DNA from: Dyadobacter arcticus
GTDB lineage: Bacteria > Bacteroidota > Bacteroidia > Cytophagales > Spirosomataceae
NCBI RefSeq assembly: GCF_011762185.1
Contig: NZ_JAASQJ010000005.1
Location: 62,001 to 126,000, forward strand
Reading direction: 5' to 3'
Length of the DNA: 64,000 nt
The position numbers and the translations under genes are program-made. Under the pieces are notes generated by a model, which ran no database searches, was not told the DNA's origin, and saw nothing but the letters and a program-made list of their open reading frames with translations. Within the stretch, counting starts at the first letter, position 1. Each line of letters opens with the position of its first letter. Below are positions 9,726 through 16,346 of this stretch, piece by piece.

Positions 9726-9865
9726 ACCTGACAGCAATTTGTCACTTCTTGCATTTACTAATTCCCCGCAATTCCGGTTCAGTTAAAACCTGGAATAACA
9801 ATTAACTGTCTTTGTAACAATCTTTAATACATCTGTTGACGTATGTGCTTAAAAGATAGTTACAT

Positions 9866-10783
9866 ATGAAATCCGAAGCACGCGTCGCACTTATCGTCTT
9901 AACCATTATCCTGGGCGCATTTTTACTTACCCTTTCTGGGTGTTCCTTCAATCGGATTACGAGATCCAAGGATATACTTTATCAGCCTGCCGCAAGGTCT
10001 ATTGCTGACCAGCATCTGAGTGTTTTCGCCCCTAAAAGCAAAAAGGAATTGCACGACGTGATCATCTTCGTGCATGGAGGCAACTGGAATTCAGGCCGAA
10101 AATCACAATACAATTTTATTGGAAGTAACTGGGCGAAGCGTGGCGTCGTTTATGTAATTATTGATTACCCGCTCAGCCCGTCGGCCAAGTACAATGAAAT
10201 GGCTGAATCAACCGCAAAATCTGTCAAATGGGTAAAAGAAAATATTGCGGAATACGGCGGGAATCCGGAACGAATATTTCTGTCCGGTCATTCGGCTGGA
10301 GGTCATTTGGCTGCGTTGGTTTCCATAGATGATCAGTATTTCAAAAACCTCTCAATCGAAAATCCAGTTGTTGGAACAATCCTGATCGATGCCGCTGGAT
10401 TAGATATGTATGGCTATTTAATGGAAGAAAAGTTTCCCGCGGGTAATACGTATCTCAATACATTCACAACAAATCCCGACATCTGGAAAAAAGCAACCCC
10501 ACTTTATCATTTGCACAAAAACATGCCTCCAATGATCATCTACCGGGGGGGTAAGAGCTATCCTTCGATTATTGAAAGCAATGAAAAATTCATAAAAGCA
10601 TTGCAGGATTACGCACCGGGAACGCCATATCAGATTCAGGAAAACAAGAAACATGTGCCCATGATTACGCAATTTTTCAATCCTTGGAATGGGAGGTATG
10701 GGGAGATTTTGGGCTGGATGAAAGGGGTTGAGGGGAGGAAAGGGATGAGGGAGGAAAGGGAGAATGCGGCGATTGGGAATTAG
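9866..10783 (+). CDS. alpha/beta-hydrolase (esterase) lipoprotein
   Basis: The 305-residue protein has a signal peptide ending in the lipobox LSGC, so it should be lipid-anchored. The hydrolase core shows the oxyanion HGG motif (FVHGGNWNSG) and the nucleophile GHSAGG, as in hormone-sensitive-lipase and carboxylesterase relatives. The catalytic histidine is probably in ENKKHVPM. The last ~20 residues (RKGMREERENAAIGN) are encoded by an extremely purine-rich stretch and look like a recent extension beyond the family's normal end. Confidence 0.85.
   Translation: MKSEARVALIVLTIILGAFLLTLSGCSFNRITRSKDILYQPAARSIADQHLSVFAPKSKKELHDVIIFVHGGNWNSGRKSQYNFIGSNWAKRGVVYVIIDYPLSPSAKYNEMAESTAKSVKWVKENIAEYGGNPERIFLSGHSAGGHLAALVSIDDQYFKNLSIENPVVGTILIDAAGLDMYGYLMEEKFPAGNTYLNTFTTNPDIWKKATPLYHLHKNMPPMIIYRGGKSYPSIIESNEKFIKALQDYAPGTPYQIQENKKHVPMITQFFNPWNGRYGEILGWMKGVEGRKGMREERENAAIGN
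10724..10760 (+). other. purine-rich G-tract cluster, possible G-quadruplex
   Basis: Five runs of 3-4 guanines (10724-27, 10732-35, 10742-44, 10749-51, 10758-60) are separated by 4-6 nt, inside the 3' end of the esterase gene on its coding strand. The pattern fits a G-quadruplex-forming sequence. No function is shown. Confidence 0.5.
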
Positions 10784-10821
10784 GCTATTGGGCTGGCGAG
10801 GTGATTTGGATAGTAAAATGA

Positions 10822-10829
10822 TATATTTG
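10822..10829 (+). promoter_or_regulatory. -7 box TATATTTG upstream of the Panacea remnant
   Basis: This is an exact match to TAnnTTTG, 23 nt before the ATG at 10853. It suggests that the broken gene still has its original promoter. Confidence 0.45.
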
Positions 10830-10852
10830 CAACTCACAACCACGCACAACTT

Positions 10853-10984
10853 ATGAAGGGTTATAACTACAAAAAAGCAGCTCAGTTAATCAGTTATTTT
10901 GCCGCCTACAATCAGGGTGCTATCAATAAAATGAAAGCGTTCAAATTGATCTGGCTGGTCAATAGGAGCGGTGTCAACTTTTGA
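10853..10984 (+). pseudogene. truncated Panacea (SocA/DUF4065-type) antitoxin remnant
   Basis: A 43-codon reading frame begins MKGYNYKKAAQLISYF and continues INKMKAFKLIWLV before a stop. This is the N-terminal signature of Panacea-domain proteins (SocA-like, chaperone-type antitoxins), which normally run to about 150 residues or more. The rest of the domain is missing and no toxin gene is adjacent. The following ~85 bp are open in another frame (ending at 11072) but show nothing I recognise. Identification rests on the N-terminal motif only. Confidence 0.6.
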
Positions 10985-11088
10985 ATTTCAGAAAATTATA
11001 AAAGGGTTTCTGATAAGCAGGAGAATTGACGAAGAGTTCAAGGACGAGGTTAGGGAGCTTTTAATATTTTGATTTTTTATTTCAATTA

Positions 11089-11108
11089 CCGTCGGCTTAA
11101 GCCGACGG
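11089..11108. repeat. 20-bp palindromic repeat, copy 1
   Basis: CCGTCGGCTTAAGCCGACGG is a perfect palindrome (9-bp arms around TA). A second member of the same family lies at 31327-31346, with a compensatory C-G to T-A change in the arms. It resembles REP-like dispersed palindromes common in Bacteroidetes. Confidence 0.75.
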
Positions 11109-11143
11109 CTAACAGAAAAAAGAAAGCCGCTCGAAATTTTCTT

Positions 11144-11159
11144 GTCGGATTTTCGGACT
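11144..11159 (+). repeat. left arm of 16-bp inverted repeat, cassette 1
   Basis: GTCGGATTTTCGGACT is matched exactly in reverse complement at 11409-11424, so the two arms bracket the 70-residue gene. The arm lies between a -33 TTG (11142-11144) and the -7 box. It contains an internal direct repeat, TCGGA-TTT-TCGGA. Confidence 0.9.
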
Positions 11160-11165
11160 TATTCG

Positions 11166-11173
11166 TATATTTG
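11166..11173 (+). promoter_or_regulatory. -7 promoter box TATATTTG of cassette 1 gene
   Basis: This is an exact TAnnTTTG match. A TTG at 11142-11144 lies 21 nt upstream, a good -33 spacing. Only 4 nt separate the box from the ATG at 11178, so the transcript would start at or beside the start codon. Confidence 0.6.
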
Positions 11174-11177
11174 GGAA

Positions 11178-11390
11178 ATGAAAAAGTTTGCTTCGGTAAC
11201 AGAAGCCTTTGAGTGGTGGTCTAAAAGCATTTATCCCAATCTGGCCCCCGATATAAAGAAAGGGAAATACACAAGTGCCTGGAAGGATTTCACCTATCAA
11301 CAAGGGATTTCTGAAAAAAGAATGAAGGAAATATTATCAGAATTTGGAGATGTGGATGTGAAAACGGTTGTCACTTTTACGCCAAAATAA
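11178..11390 (+). CDS. small protein of unknown function, inverted-repeat cassette copy 1
   Basis: This 70-residue protein starts MKKFASVTEAFEWW, continues YPNLAPDIKKGK, and has a helical QGISEKRMKEILSEFG segment. It is about 65% identical to the protein at 34290-34499. I do not recognise the family. The charged helix after the conserved TY.QGISEKRM could bind nucleic acid, but this is only inference. I chose the ATG at 11178 because the paralogue starts at the same residue and a TAnnTTTG box lies just before it. The gene is flanked by a perfect 16-bp inverted repeat. Confidence 0.75.
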   Translation: MKKFASVTEAFEWWSKSIYPNLAPDIKKGKYTSAWKDFTYQQGISEKRMKEILSEFGDVDVKTVVTFTPK

Positions 11391-11408
11391 AAAAATTTGC
11401 TCACAATT

Positions 11409-11424
11409 AGTCCGAAAATCCGAC
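11409..11424 (+). repeat. right arm of 16-bp inverted repeat, cassette 1
   Basis: AGTCCGAAAATCCGAC is the exact reverse complement of the left arm. It begins 18 nt after the stop of the small gene. Confidence 0.9.
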
Positions 11425-11443
11425 TAGTTTTTATAAATAAAAT

Positions 11444-11482
11444 GCCCGGAGTCTACAGTGTACCAAACTTAAACCTCCGGGC
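11444..11482 (+). other. hairpin leader before the short gene at 11520
   Basis: GCCCGGAG (11444-11451) pairs with CTCCGGGC (11475-11482) around a 23-nt loop. An A-rich AAATAAAA precedes it, and CAGTC plus AACAATTAAAC follow. The same arrangement precedes the short frame at 34056-34157, so it is a conserved leader element rather than a chance hairpin. No T-tract follows, so it is not an ordinary terminator on this strand. Confidence 0.65.
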
Positions 11483-11519
11483 GAGTTCAGTCTATTAACA
11501 ATTAAACTTTCACGAATCT

Positions 11520-11807
11520 ATGAACACATTTCAGAATTCAACAAACGAAGAAACTAACGGCAGGGAAATGGATCTTATCGGCAACGAGCAAGTTCTCATA
11601 AAACAGTCTGAGATCATCAGGCAATTTTTCGCAACCGACGGTTGCGGCGAAATGATAGGGTCGCTTCACAGGATGATTGAAGATTTTTTGTTTACAGAAA
11701 ATCTGAGCCGGGTGACTCCGGAAATGCGGGTGCATATCGTGAATAATCTGAGGGTTGCAAGTTTGGTGGCTAAGTTAGGCGATTGCAATAGTGTCAAACG
11801 GCGTTAA
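11520..11807 (+). CDS. hypothetical protein linked to cassette 1
   Basis: This 95-residue protein is acidic at the N-terminus, with predicted helices around EQVLIKQSEIIRQFF and SLHRMIEDFLF. I do not recognise it. Its start region (CACRAA..CTATG.ACAC) and hairpin leader are homologous to those of the 33-residue frame at 34056-34157, although the proteins resemble each other only in the first residues. Its last 14 bp overlap the convergent acetyltransferase gene. Coding status is likely but not certain. Confidence 0.55.
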   Translation: MNTFQNSTNEETNGREMDLIGNEQVLIKQSEIIRQFFATDGCGEMIGSLHRMIEDFLFTENLSRVTPEMRVHIVNNLRVASLVAKLGDCNSVKRR

Positions 11808-12297
11808 TAATACGAGCCGGGTTCCCAACAACAATGCTATTAGCCGGAATACTCTTAGTCACCACCGAACCGGCACCTATTTTAACGTTATCTCCGATCG
11901 TTATATCTCCAAGAATACAAACATTGGCGCCAACGTCTACATTGTTGCCAATCTTGGGAGCGCCTCCATGGGTTCCGTCTGCCAACTGCTTACTACCAAT
12001 TGTAGTGCAGGAACGCAGGATACAGTTTTCTCCGATAACCGTCCTTTGGTTAACGACTAAGGCCTGTCCATGATCTATTCTCAAACCCTTTCCTGCTTTA
12101 ACCTTCCACGGTACTTCAATACATAATACCCATTCAACAAAAAATCTGTAAAACATTAAGTGGGGAAAGAAAACGATTTTTGCAGCCTTGTTGGCTTCTA
12201 TCAGCTGAGCCAGCCTGAACATGGGCAATATAATTTTGCCTTTAATATTCCTATCATTTTTAGGTAAGTCTTGTAGTATGTAAGAGAACAGGTTCAT
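11794..12297 (-). CDS. hexapeptide-repeat serine/sugar O-acetyltransferase
   Basis: The 167-residue protein has a helical N-terminal third, then a left-handed beta-helix of hexapeptide repeats. Visible are GLRIDHGQALVV, GTHGGAPKIGNNVDVGANVCILGDITIGDN and IPANSIVVGNPARII. This matches the CysE-like acetyltransferases often found in envelope polysaccharide loci; the DHG..GG segments fit acetyl-CoA transfer. The classic CysE N-terminal domain is short, so a sugar or serine acceptor cannot be decided. It stands alone. Confidence 0.8.
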   Translation of the reverse strand: MNLFSYILQDLPKNDRNIKGKIILPMFRLAQLIEANKAAKIVFFPHLMFYRFFVEWVLCIEVPWKVKAGKGLRIDHGQALVVNQRTVIGENCILRSCTTIGSKQLADGTHGGAPKIGNNVDVGANVCILGDITIGDNVKIGAGSVVTKSIPANSIVVGNPARIINAV

Positions 12298-12377
12298 TAA
12301 AGTTTGACTTATAAGTTGATAGTATTATGCTTATTTGATTACGCCCGACATTTGGCTACGCCCCGCCTCATAACATG

Positions 12378-13019
12378 CTAGCAAACAGAAAAAACCTTCG
12401 TTTCCGTAGTAATGTAAATTTTCCTGTTCTTCGCCAGATCCATTTGGTAACCACCGGTAAAAACTCCGAAACTGGGCACAATCGCCTGGTGATTGTCTAT
12501 CACAAAACATGGAAGCCGGACGCTCTGCCGTCCTTTGCCATACGTTGTAAAGACAGGGTGAACATGTCCGGCGAATATAAATTTTTCTGAAATGGCTTCG
12601 ACTTTGGGATGGTGGGTGAAGATGAAATCCCCTTCTTCAAAATCATTTAAATGCACTTCCAGATCAGCTTCCAGGAACAGACTTACCGGCAAAATATCGT
12701 GATTTCCGATCACGATCAGCATTTCAATGTGTTGATGCTCTGCCCGCCAGCTTTTAAAAAGCTCCCACTCGACATTGTATTGAGCATGGAATAAGTCCCC
12801 CAGGAAAATAATTCGGGTCGCGCCTGTGTTTCGGACGAGTTCGTTTAATCTTTTGAAATTGTTTTCAATGGCATTCGCTGGTACTGCGATTCCCTCTTTT
12901 CTGAAATGGGTAACTTTGCCTAAATGAAGGTCCCCGATTAATAAGGTCTGCGTTTCTTCCCAAAAAATGGCTCTTTGTGTCAGTAAAATAAAATGGTTTC
13001 CTCTGATTTCAATCTGCAT
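12378..13019 (-). CDS. pdeM: ligase-associated DNA damage response endonuclease PdeM
   Basis: The 213-residue calcineurin-like metallophosphoesterase carries all metal motifs: GDLHLGKVTHFRKEGI, IIFLGDLFHAQYN, VIGNHD, FTHHPK and FAGHVHP. This version with the HFRKEGI segment is the ligase-associated PdeM family. It is expected to act as a DNA endonuclease/phosphodiesterase with the neighbouring helicase, ligase and exonuclease. Its start overlaps the helicase end by 11 bp, so it is translationally linked downstream of it. Confidence 0.92.
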   Translation of the reverse strand: MQIEIRGNHFILLTQRAIFWEETQTLLIGDLHLGKVTHFRKEGIAVPANAIENNFKRLNELVRNTGATRIIFLGDLFHAQYNVEWELFKSWRAEHQHIEMLIVIGNHDILPVSLFLEADLEVHLNDFEEGDFIFTHHPKVEAISEKFIFAGHVHPVFTTYGKGRQSVRLPCFVIDNHQAIVPSFGVFTGGYQMDLAKNRKIYITTETKVFSVC

Positions 13020-15471
13020 TACTATACTGTTTGATCATTTTCTGGATCCGGTCATCCAGCTTTTCCGAAGTTAGCTGTTCGCGCAATCGATCCACCATAA
13101 TTGGGAAGGAAAATGGCGTTGGTTTGATGGTTTGCTTAACAATAATTTTCTGGTTTGCGATCCTATCCAGCGCAAGCCGCATTCTTACTTCCTCTAATTG
13201 ATACGTCAAAACTTCCTGATAAGCCTGTTTGACGAGCAGATTGTTGTCTTCATACTTGCTCACAACATTAAAAAGCAGCGAACTCGAAGCCTGCAACTGA
13301 CGCGTTTTTATATTTTTTCCCGGATACCCCTGAAACATCAATCCGGAAATACCCGCAATTTCCCTGAATTTCCTTTTAGCCATTTCAGTCGCATTTACAC
13401 TTTGATAAATATCATCGACCAGATGTTTGGTTGAAAAAAGGTCATTTTCAATGGCAATCTTTTCAAAATCAACATATTGATCACTTAATAACTCAAATCC
13501 ATAATCATTCATCGCGACTGAAAAGGTGATGGGCGACAACTTACTAATGCGGTAAGCGAGGATAATTGACATCCCTTCGTGCACCAAACGACCTTCAAAC
13601 GGAAAGATAAAAATATGATGACCTTCGCGCGTCTCACATTGCTCGATGAGCAGTTCGTCAGTTCTCGGGATCATTGAACGGCTTGCCTGTAATTCAAGTA
13701 AAGGTTTCATTTTGGCCAGTTCAAGCTCCTTATGAGGGTTTTCAATCGCGTCGGCCAAGCGTTCCCGAATAAATGTGGATAACTGAGAGGAAAGCGGCAT
13801 CCTCCCGCCTGCCCAGCGAACCAAAAAGCCTTTTTTGCCTTCGGCCTTTTTTACTGACACAGTCATTTCGTGCAGCCTGACAAATTCAACGGTCATTCCT
13901 GCGAAGGTAAAAACGTCACCGGGTTTCATCCACGTCACAAAAGACTCCTCCACCGTTCCAAGATACTTGCCGCTTTGCAATTTCACATTAATACCGGTTT
14001 CCGAAACGATTGTGCCCATACTTAACCGATGCCGCAAAGCAACACGCCGACTGGTAACCTTATATAATCCATCGACCCGCTCTACCTTTTTATACTCATC
14101 ATAAACCAACAAAGACGAACTCCCAGTGGTAATGTATCCCAAAAGCCACTCCCATTCCTGCCGGTTCAGATATTGGTAACCGTAGGCATCGCAAACTTCT
14201 TCAAACAATTGCGCTTCATCAAAACCTTCGCCCACAGCCAAAGTGATCATCCATTGGGCCAATACATCGAACGCATGCGCAACAGGCGGACGGTCTTCCA
14301 GCATATTTTTGGCAACCCCTTCCCGCAAGGAAACGGCCTCAATCAATTCCAATGCATTGGTCGGGCAGAAATAGATTTTGCTATCCACGCCCGGCCTATG
14401 ACCACTTCTGCCAGCACGTTGGATAAAACGCGCAATGCTTTTTGGACTACCGACTTGAATCACAGTATCAACTGGCCGGAAATCCACCCCCAAATCCAAA
14501 CTCGCTGTACAGATAACCAGTTTTAGTCTTTCATCATGCAGCGCCTCTTCCACCCAATCACGAATTTCGCGGTCCAGAGAAGCATGATGCAGTGCCATGA
14601 TGCCTGCGAATTCAGGGTATTTATCAATAATCGTCCGGTACCAGATTTCCGTCCCAGAGCGGGTATTTGTAAAAAGTAATGTCGTTTTGCTCTGATTGAC
14701 AACCTCCACAACCTGGTCAACCAATCTCGTCCCCATATAACCCGACCAGGGCAATGTCTCCACCCGGGGCGGAATAATGCTTTCAACTATGATCTTTTTA
14801 TCTGTATTGGCTTTGATAACCACGGATTTACCAACCGGAAACTTCATTCCCAATAAGACATGCTTTGCCTCTTCCAAATTTCCAATGGTCGCAGAGATAC
14901 CCCAAGTTTGCAGATCCGGTTTGAGGCTTCTTAATCTGGCTAACGCAAGTTCAGTCTGTGTCCCACGCTTGCTTCCCATCAGCTCGTGCCATTCATCCAC
15001 GACAACTGTATGCAGGTTTTTGAATGTTTCGGAACTGCTTTTTTGTGCAAAAAGGATGTGCAAACTTTCCGGTGTAATGATCAACGCATCCGGCATCTGC
15101 TTTTTCTGATCGTTTTTGTCTTTGATGTTGGTATCTCCCGTCCGGATCCCAACACGCCAGGTCAGGTTCATTTCCAGGGATGCCGTTTCCATATTTCGGA
15201 ATAAGTCCTTGGAGAGCGCACGCAAAGGCGTGATCCAAAGAACCTGTAACCCTCTTTTTGCTTTCAGTTCTTTATTGGCTTTTTCATTGATATGCCGGAT
15301 CAGGATCGGCACCCAGAGCGAATGAGTTTTCCCGCTACCCGTCGGTGCATTCACCAACCCACTTTTCCCATCCAGATAAGCCTCTGCCGCCTCTCTCTGA
15401 AATGTCGCCCATTTCCACTTTTTGGATTTAAACCATTGTTCAGCGAGGGTATGTCCGGGGGAATTGGTCAA
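13009..15471 (-). CDS. ligase-associated DEXH-box helicase (Lhr-core type)
   Basis: The 820-residue SF2 helicase shows the Q-motif region, Walker A (APTGSGKTHSLWVP, Lys near 49), DEXH box (VVDEWHELMG), SAT (ISATIGN), LFTNTRS and motif VI (QRAGRSGHRPG). A C-terminal Lhr-like region follows (about 420-820). Its size and its operon with pdeM identify the ligase-associated DNA-repair helicase family. In other genomes the ligase and exonuclease genes are adjacent; here they lie 2 kb away, beyond a toxin-antitoxin pair and an acyltransferase. Confidence 0.93.
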   Translation of the reverse strand: MTNSPGHTLAEQWFKSKKWKWATFQREAAEAYLDGKSGLVNAPTGSGKTHSLWVPILIRHINEKANKELKAKRGLQVLWITPLRALSKDLFRNMETASLEMNLTWRVGIRTGDTNIKDKNDQKKQMPDALIITPESLHILFAQKSSSETFKNLHTVVVDEWHELMGSKRGTQTELALARLRSLKPDLQTWGISATIGNLEEAKHVLLGMKFPVGKSVVIKANTDKKIIVESIIPPRVETLPWSGYMGTRLVDQVVEVVNQSKTTLLFTNTRSGTEIWYRTIIDKYPEFAGIMALHHASLDREIRDWVEEALHDERLKLVICTASLDLGVDFRPVDTVIQVGSPKSIARFIQRAGRSGHRPGVDSKIYFCPTNALELIEAVSLREGVAKNMLEDRPPVAHAFDVLAQWMITLAVGEGFDEAQLFEEVCDAYGYQYLNRQEWEWLLGYITTGSSSLLVYDEYKKVERVDGLYKVTSRRVALRHRLSMGTIVSETGINVKLQSGKYLGTVEESFVTWMKPGDVFTFAGMTVEFVRLHEMTVSVKKAEGKKGFLVRWAGGRMPLSSQLSTFIRERLADAIENPHKELELAKMKPLLELQASRSMIPRTDELLIEQCETREGHHIFIFPFEGRLVHEGMSIILAYRISKLSPITFSVAMNDYGFELLSDQYVDFEKIAIENDLFSTKHLVDDIYQSVNATEMAKRKFREIAGISGLMFQGYPGKNIKTRQLQASSSLLFNVVSKYEDNNLLVKQAYQEVLTYQLEEVRMRLALDRIANQKIIVKQTIKPTPFSFPIMVDRLREQLTSEKLDDRIQKMIKQYSNAD

Positions 15472-15526
15472 AGGATGAAGTGATTATATTGATTCTTGCT
15501 GTCTAAAATACTGTACCGGATGGATT

Positions 15527-15877
15527 CTAGCTATTTATTATATCCATTCCGTCAGTAGTTGCAATAATCATTTTCGCATTTGAAAGGTGACTTAGAATTG
15601 TTCCCCAGTTCTGCTGGAAGAATAAGTGCAAATCTCGAATAAGGAGATTTCCAAGTTTTAAGTAAACAACTTTGGCAGGTTCATTATCAAGGAGACAGCG
15701 ATAATAAAAATCAGTATCCTTTGTGACGATTACTAATTTATGCTCCTTGGCATATTCCCAGATATCTCTATCCGGCCATTTTCCATTAATATCAATGACA
15801 AACTCAAATGCGTCTGTATTAAAGAAAGCAAAAAATTTGGGAAGATTTACATCAATTAGAAAACGAGAAGAATTCAT
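15527..15877 (-). CDS. DUF5615 PIN-like toxin
   Basis: This 116-residue protein begins with FLIDVNLPK and contains WPDRDIWEYAKEHKLVIVTKDTDF. The conserved acidic residues (D in LIDVN, E in WEYA, D in TKDTD) are those of PIN-like nucleases in the DUF5615 family. Such proteins are expected to cleave RNA. It directly follows, with a 1-bp overlap, a DUF433 gene, the usual antitoxin partner. Confidence 0.85.
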   Translation of the reverse strand: MNSSRFLIDVNLPKFFAFFNTDAFEFVIDINGKWPDRDIWEYAKEHKLVIVTKDTDFYYRCLLDNEPAKVVYLKLGNLLIRDLHLFFQQNWGTILSHLSNAKMIIATTDGMDIINS

Positions 15878-16113
15878 TAAGCGGCGATCATTGAATGGTG
15901 CTCAGTATCCATGGTTTTTGCAGCAAATTGAATACTAGCTTTAATGTCCGCTTCTTCTAGAAATGGATATGCTTCTAGAATGTTTTCATAACTTTCTCCG
16001 GCTGCCAAATATTCGAGAACTGTCTTTACCGTGATCCGATAACCTCTTATCGTCGGCTTACCATTACAAATTGCTTCATTTATAGTGATTCTTTGAAGGT
16101 AGTTTTCCATCAT
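15877..16113 (-). CDS. DUF433 antitoxin
   Basis: The 78-residue protein matches DUF433: ITINEAICNGKPTIRGYRITV, then a helix-turn-helix-like stretch VLEYLAAGESYENILEAYPFLEEADIKA. DUF433 proteins are VapB-type antitoxins that bind DNA and neutralise the linked PIN-like toxin. It is the first gene of the pair and likely autoregulates it. Confidence 0.87.
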   Translation of the reverse strand: MMENYLQRITINEAICNGKPTIRGYRITVKTVLEYLAAGESYENILEAYPFLEEADIKASIQFAAKTMDTEHHSMIAA

Positions 16114-16346
16114 TATAATTTTTGAGGCTTACACAAAAATAGCAAATCTTTGGCAATCGTCTGAACTGCCCAGAGGTAACGCGACGGTTTAAATTGATCA
16201 AAATGCTCAAACACGAGATCATATGCAAAAATCTAGCATTGCTCAATTGAAATCAAAATAGCTACTTTTGTCCAAATTCTGAGGGCAGGTGTAAAATGTC
16301 GCGGGATTATTTTTAAACACACTAACTTCAATCCCATCACACAAGT
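16114..16346. other. intergenic, divergent promoters
   Basis: This 233-bp gap separates the toxin-antitoxin pair (minus) from the acyltransferase (plus). Apart from the promoter box at 16263 I see no RNA gene or repeat. Confidence 0.5.
16263..16270 (+). promoter_or_regulatory. -7 box TACTTTTG for the acyltransferase
   Basis: This is an exact TAnnTTTG match, with a TTG at 16239-16241 giving a 21-nt spacer. The leader to the ATG is about 76 nt. Confidence 0.5.

Noticed and set aside
10418..10849. 143-residue proline-rich frame on the minus strand
   Set aside because: It is the complement of the esterase gene and its purine-rich tail; composition explains the open frame, and no domain is visible.
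11144..11424. ordinary insertion sequence
   Set aside because: The enclosed 70-residue protein is far too short for a known transposase and shows no DDE, HUH or tyrosine-recombinase motif; no target duplication is seen.
11400..11490. simple rho-independent terminator of the 70-residue gene
   Set aside because: The hairpin is not followed by a T-tract on that strand and its downstream sequence is conserved in the second locus, so a leader role fits better.
11794..12297. housekeeping serine acetyltransferase CysE
   Set aside because: The hexapeptide domain fits, but the N-terminal domain is much shorter than in CysE and no cysteine-pathway gene is adjacent, so the gene symbol was not assigned.
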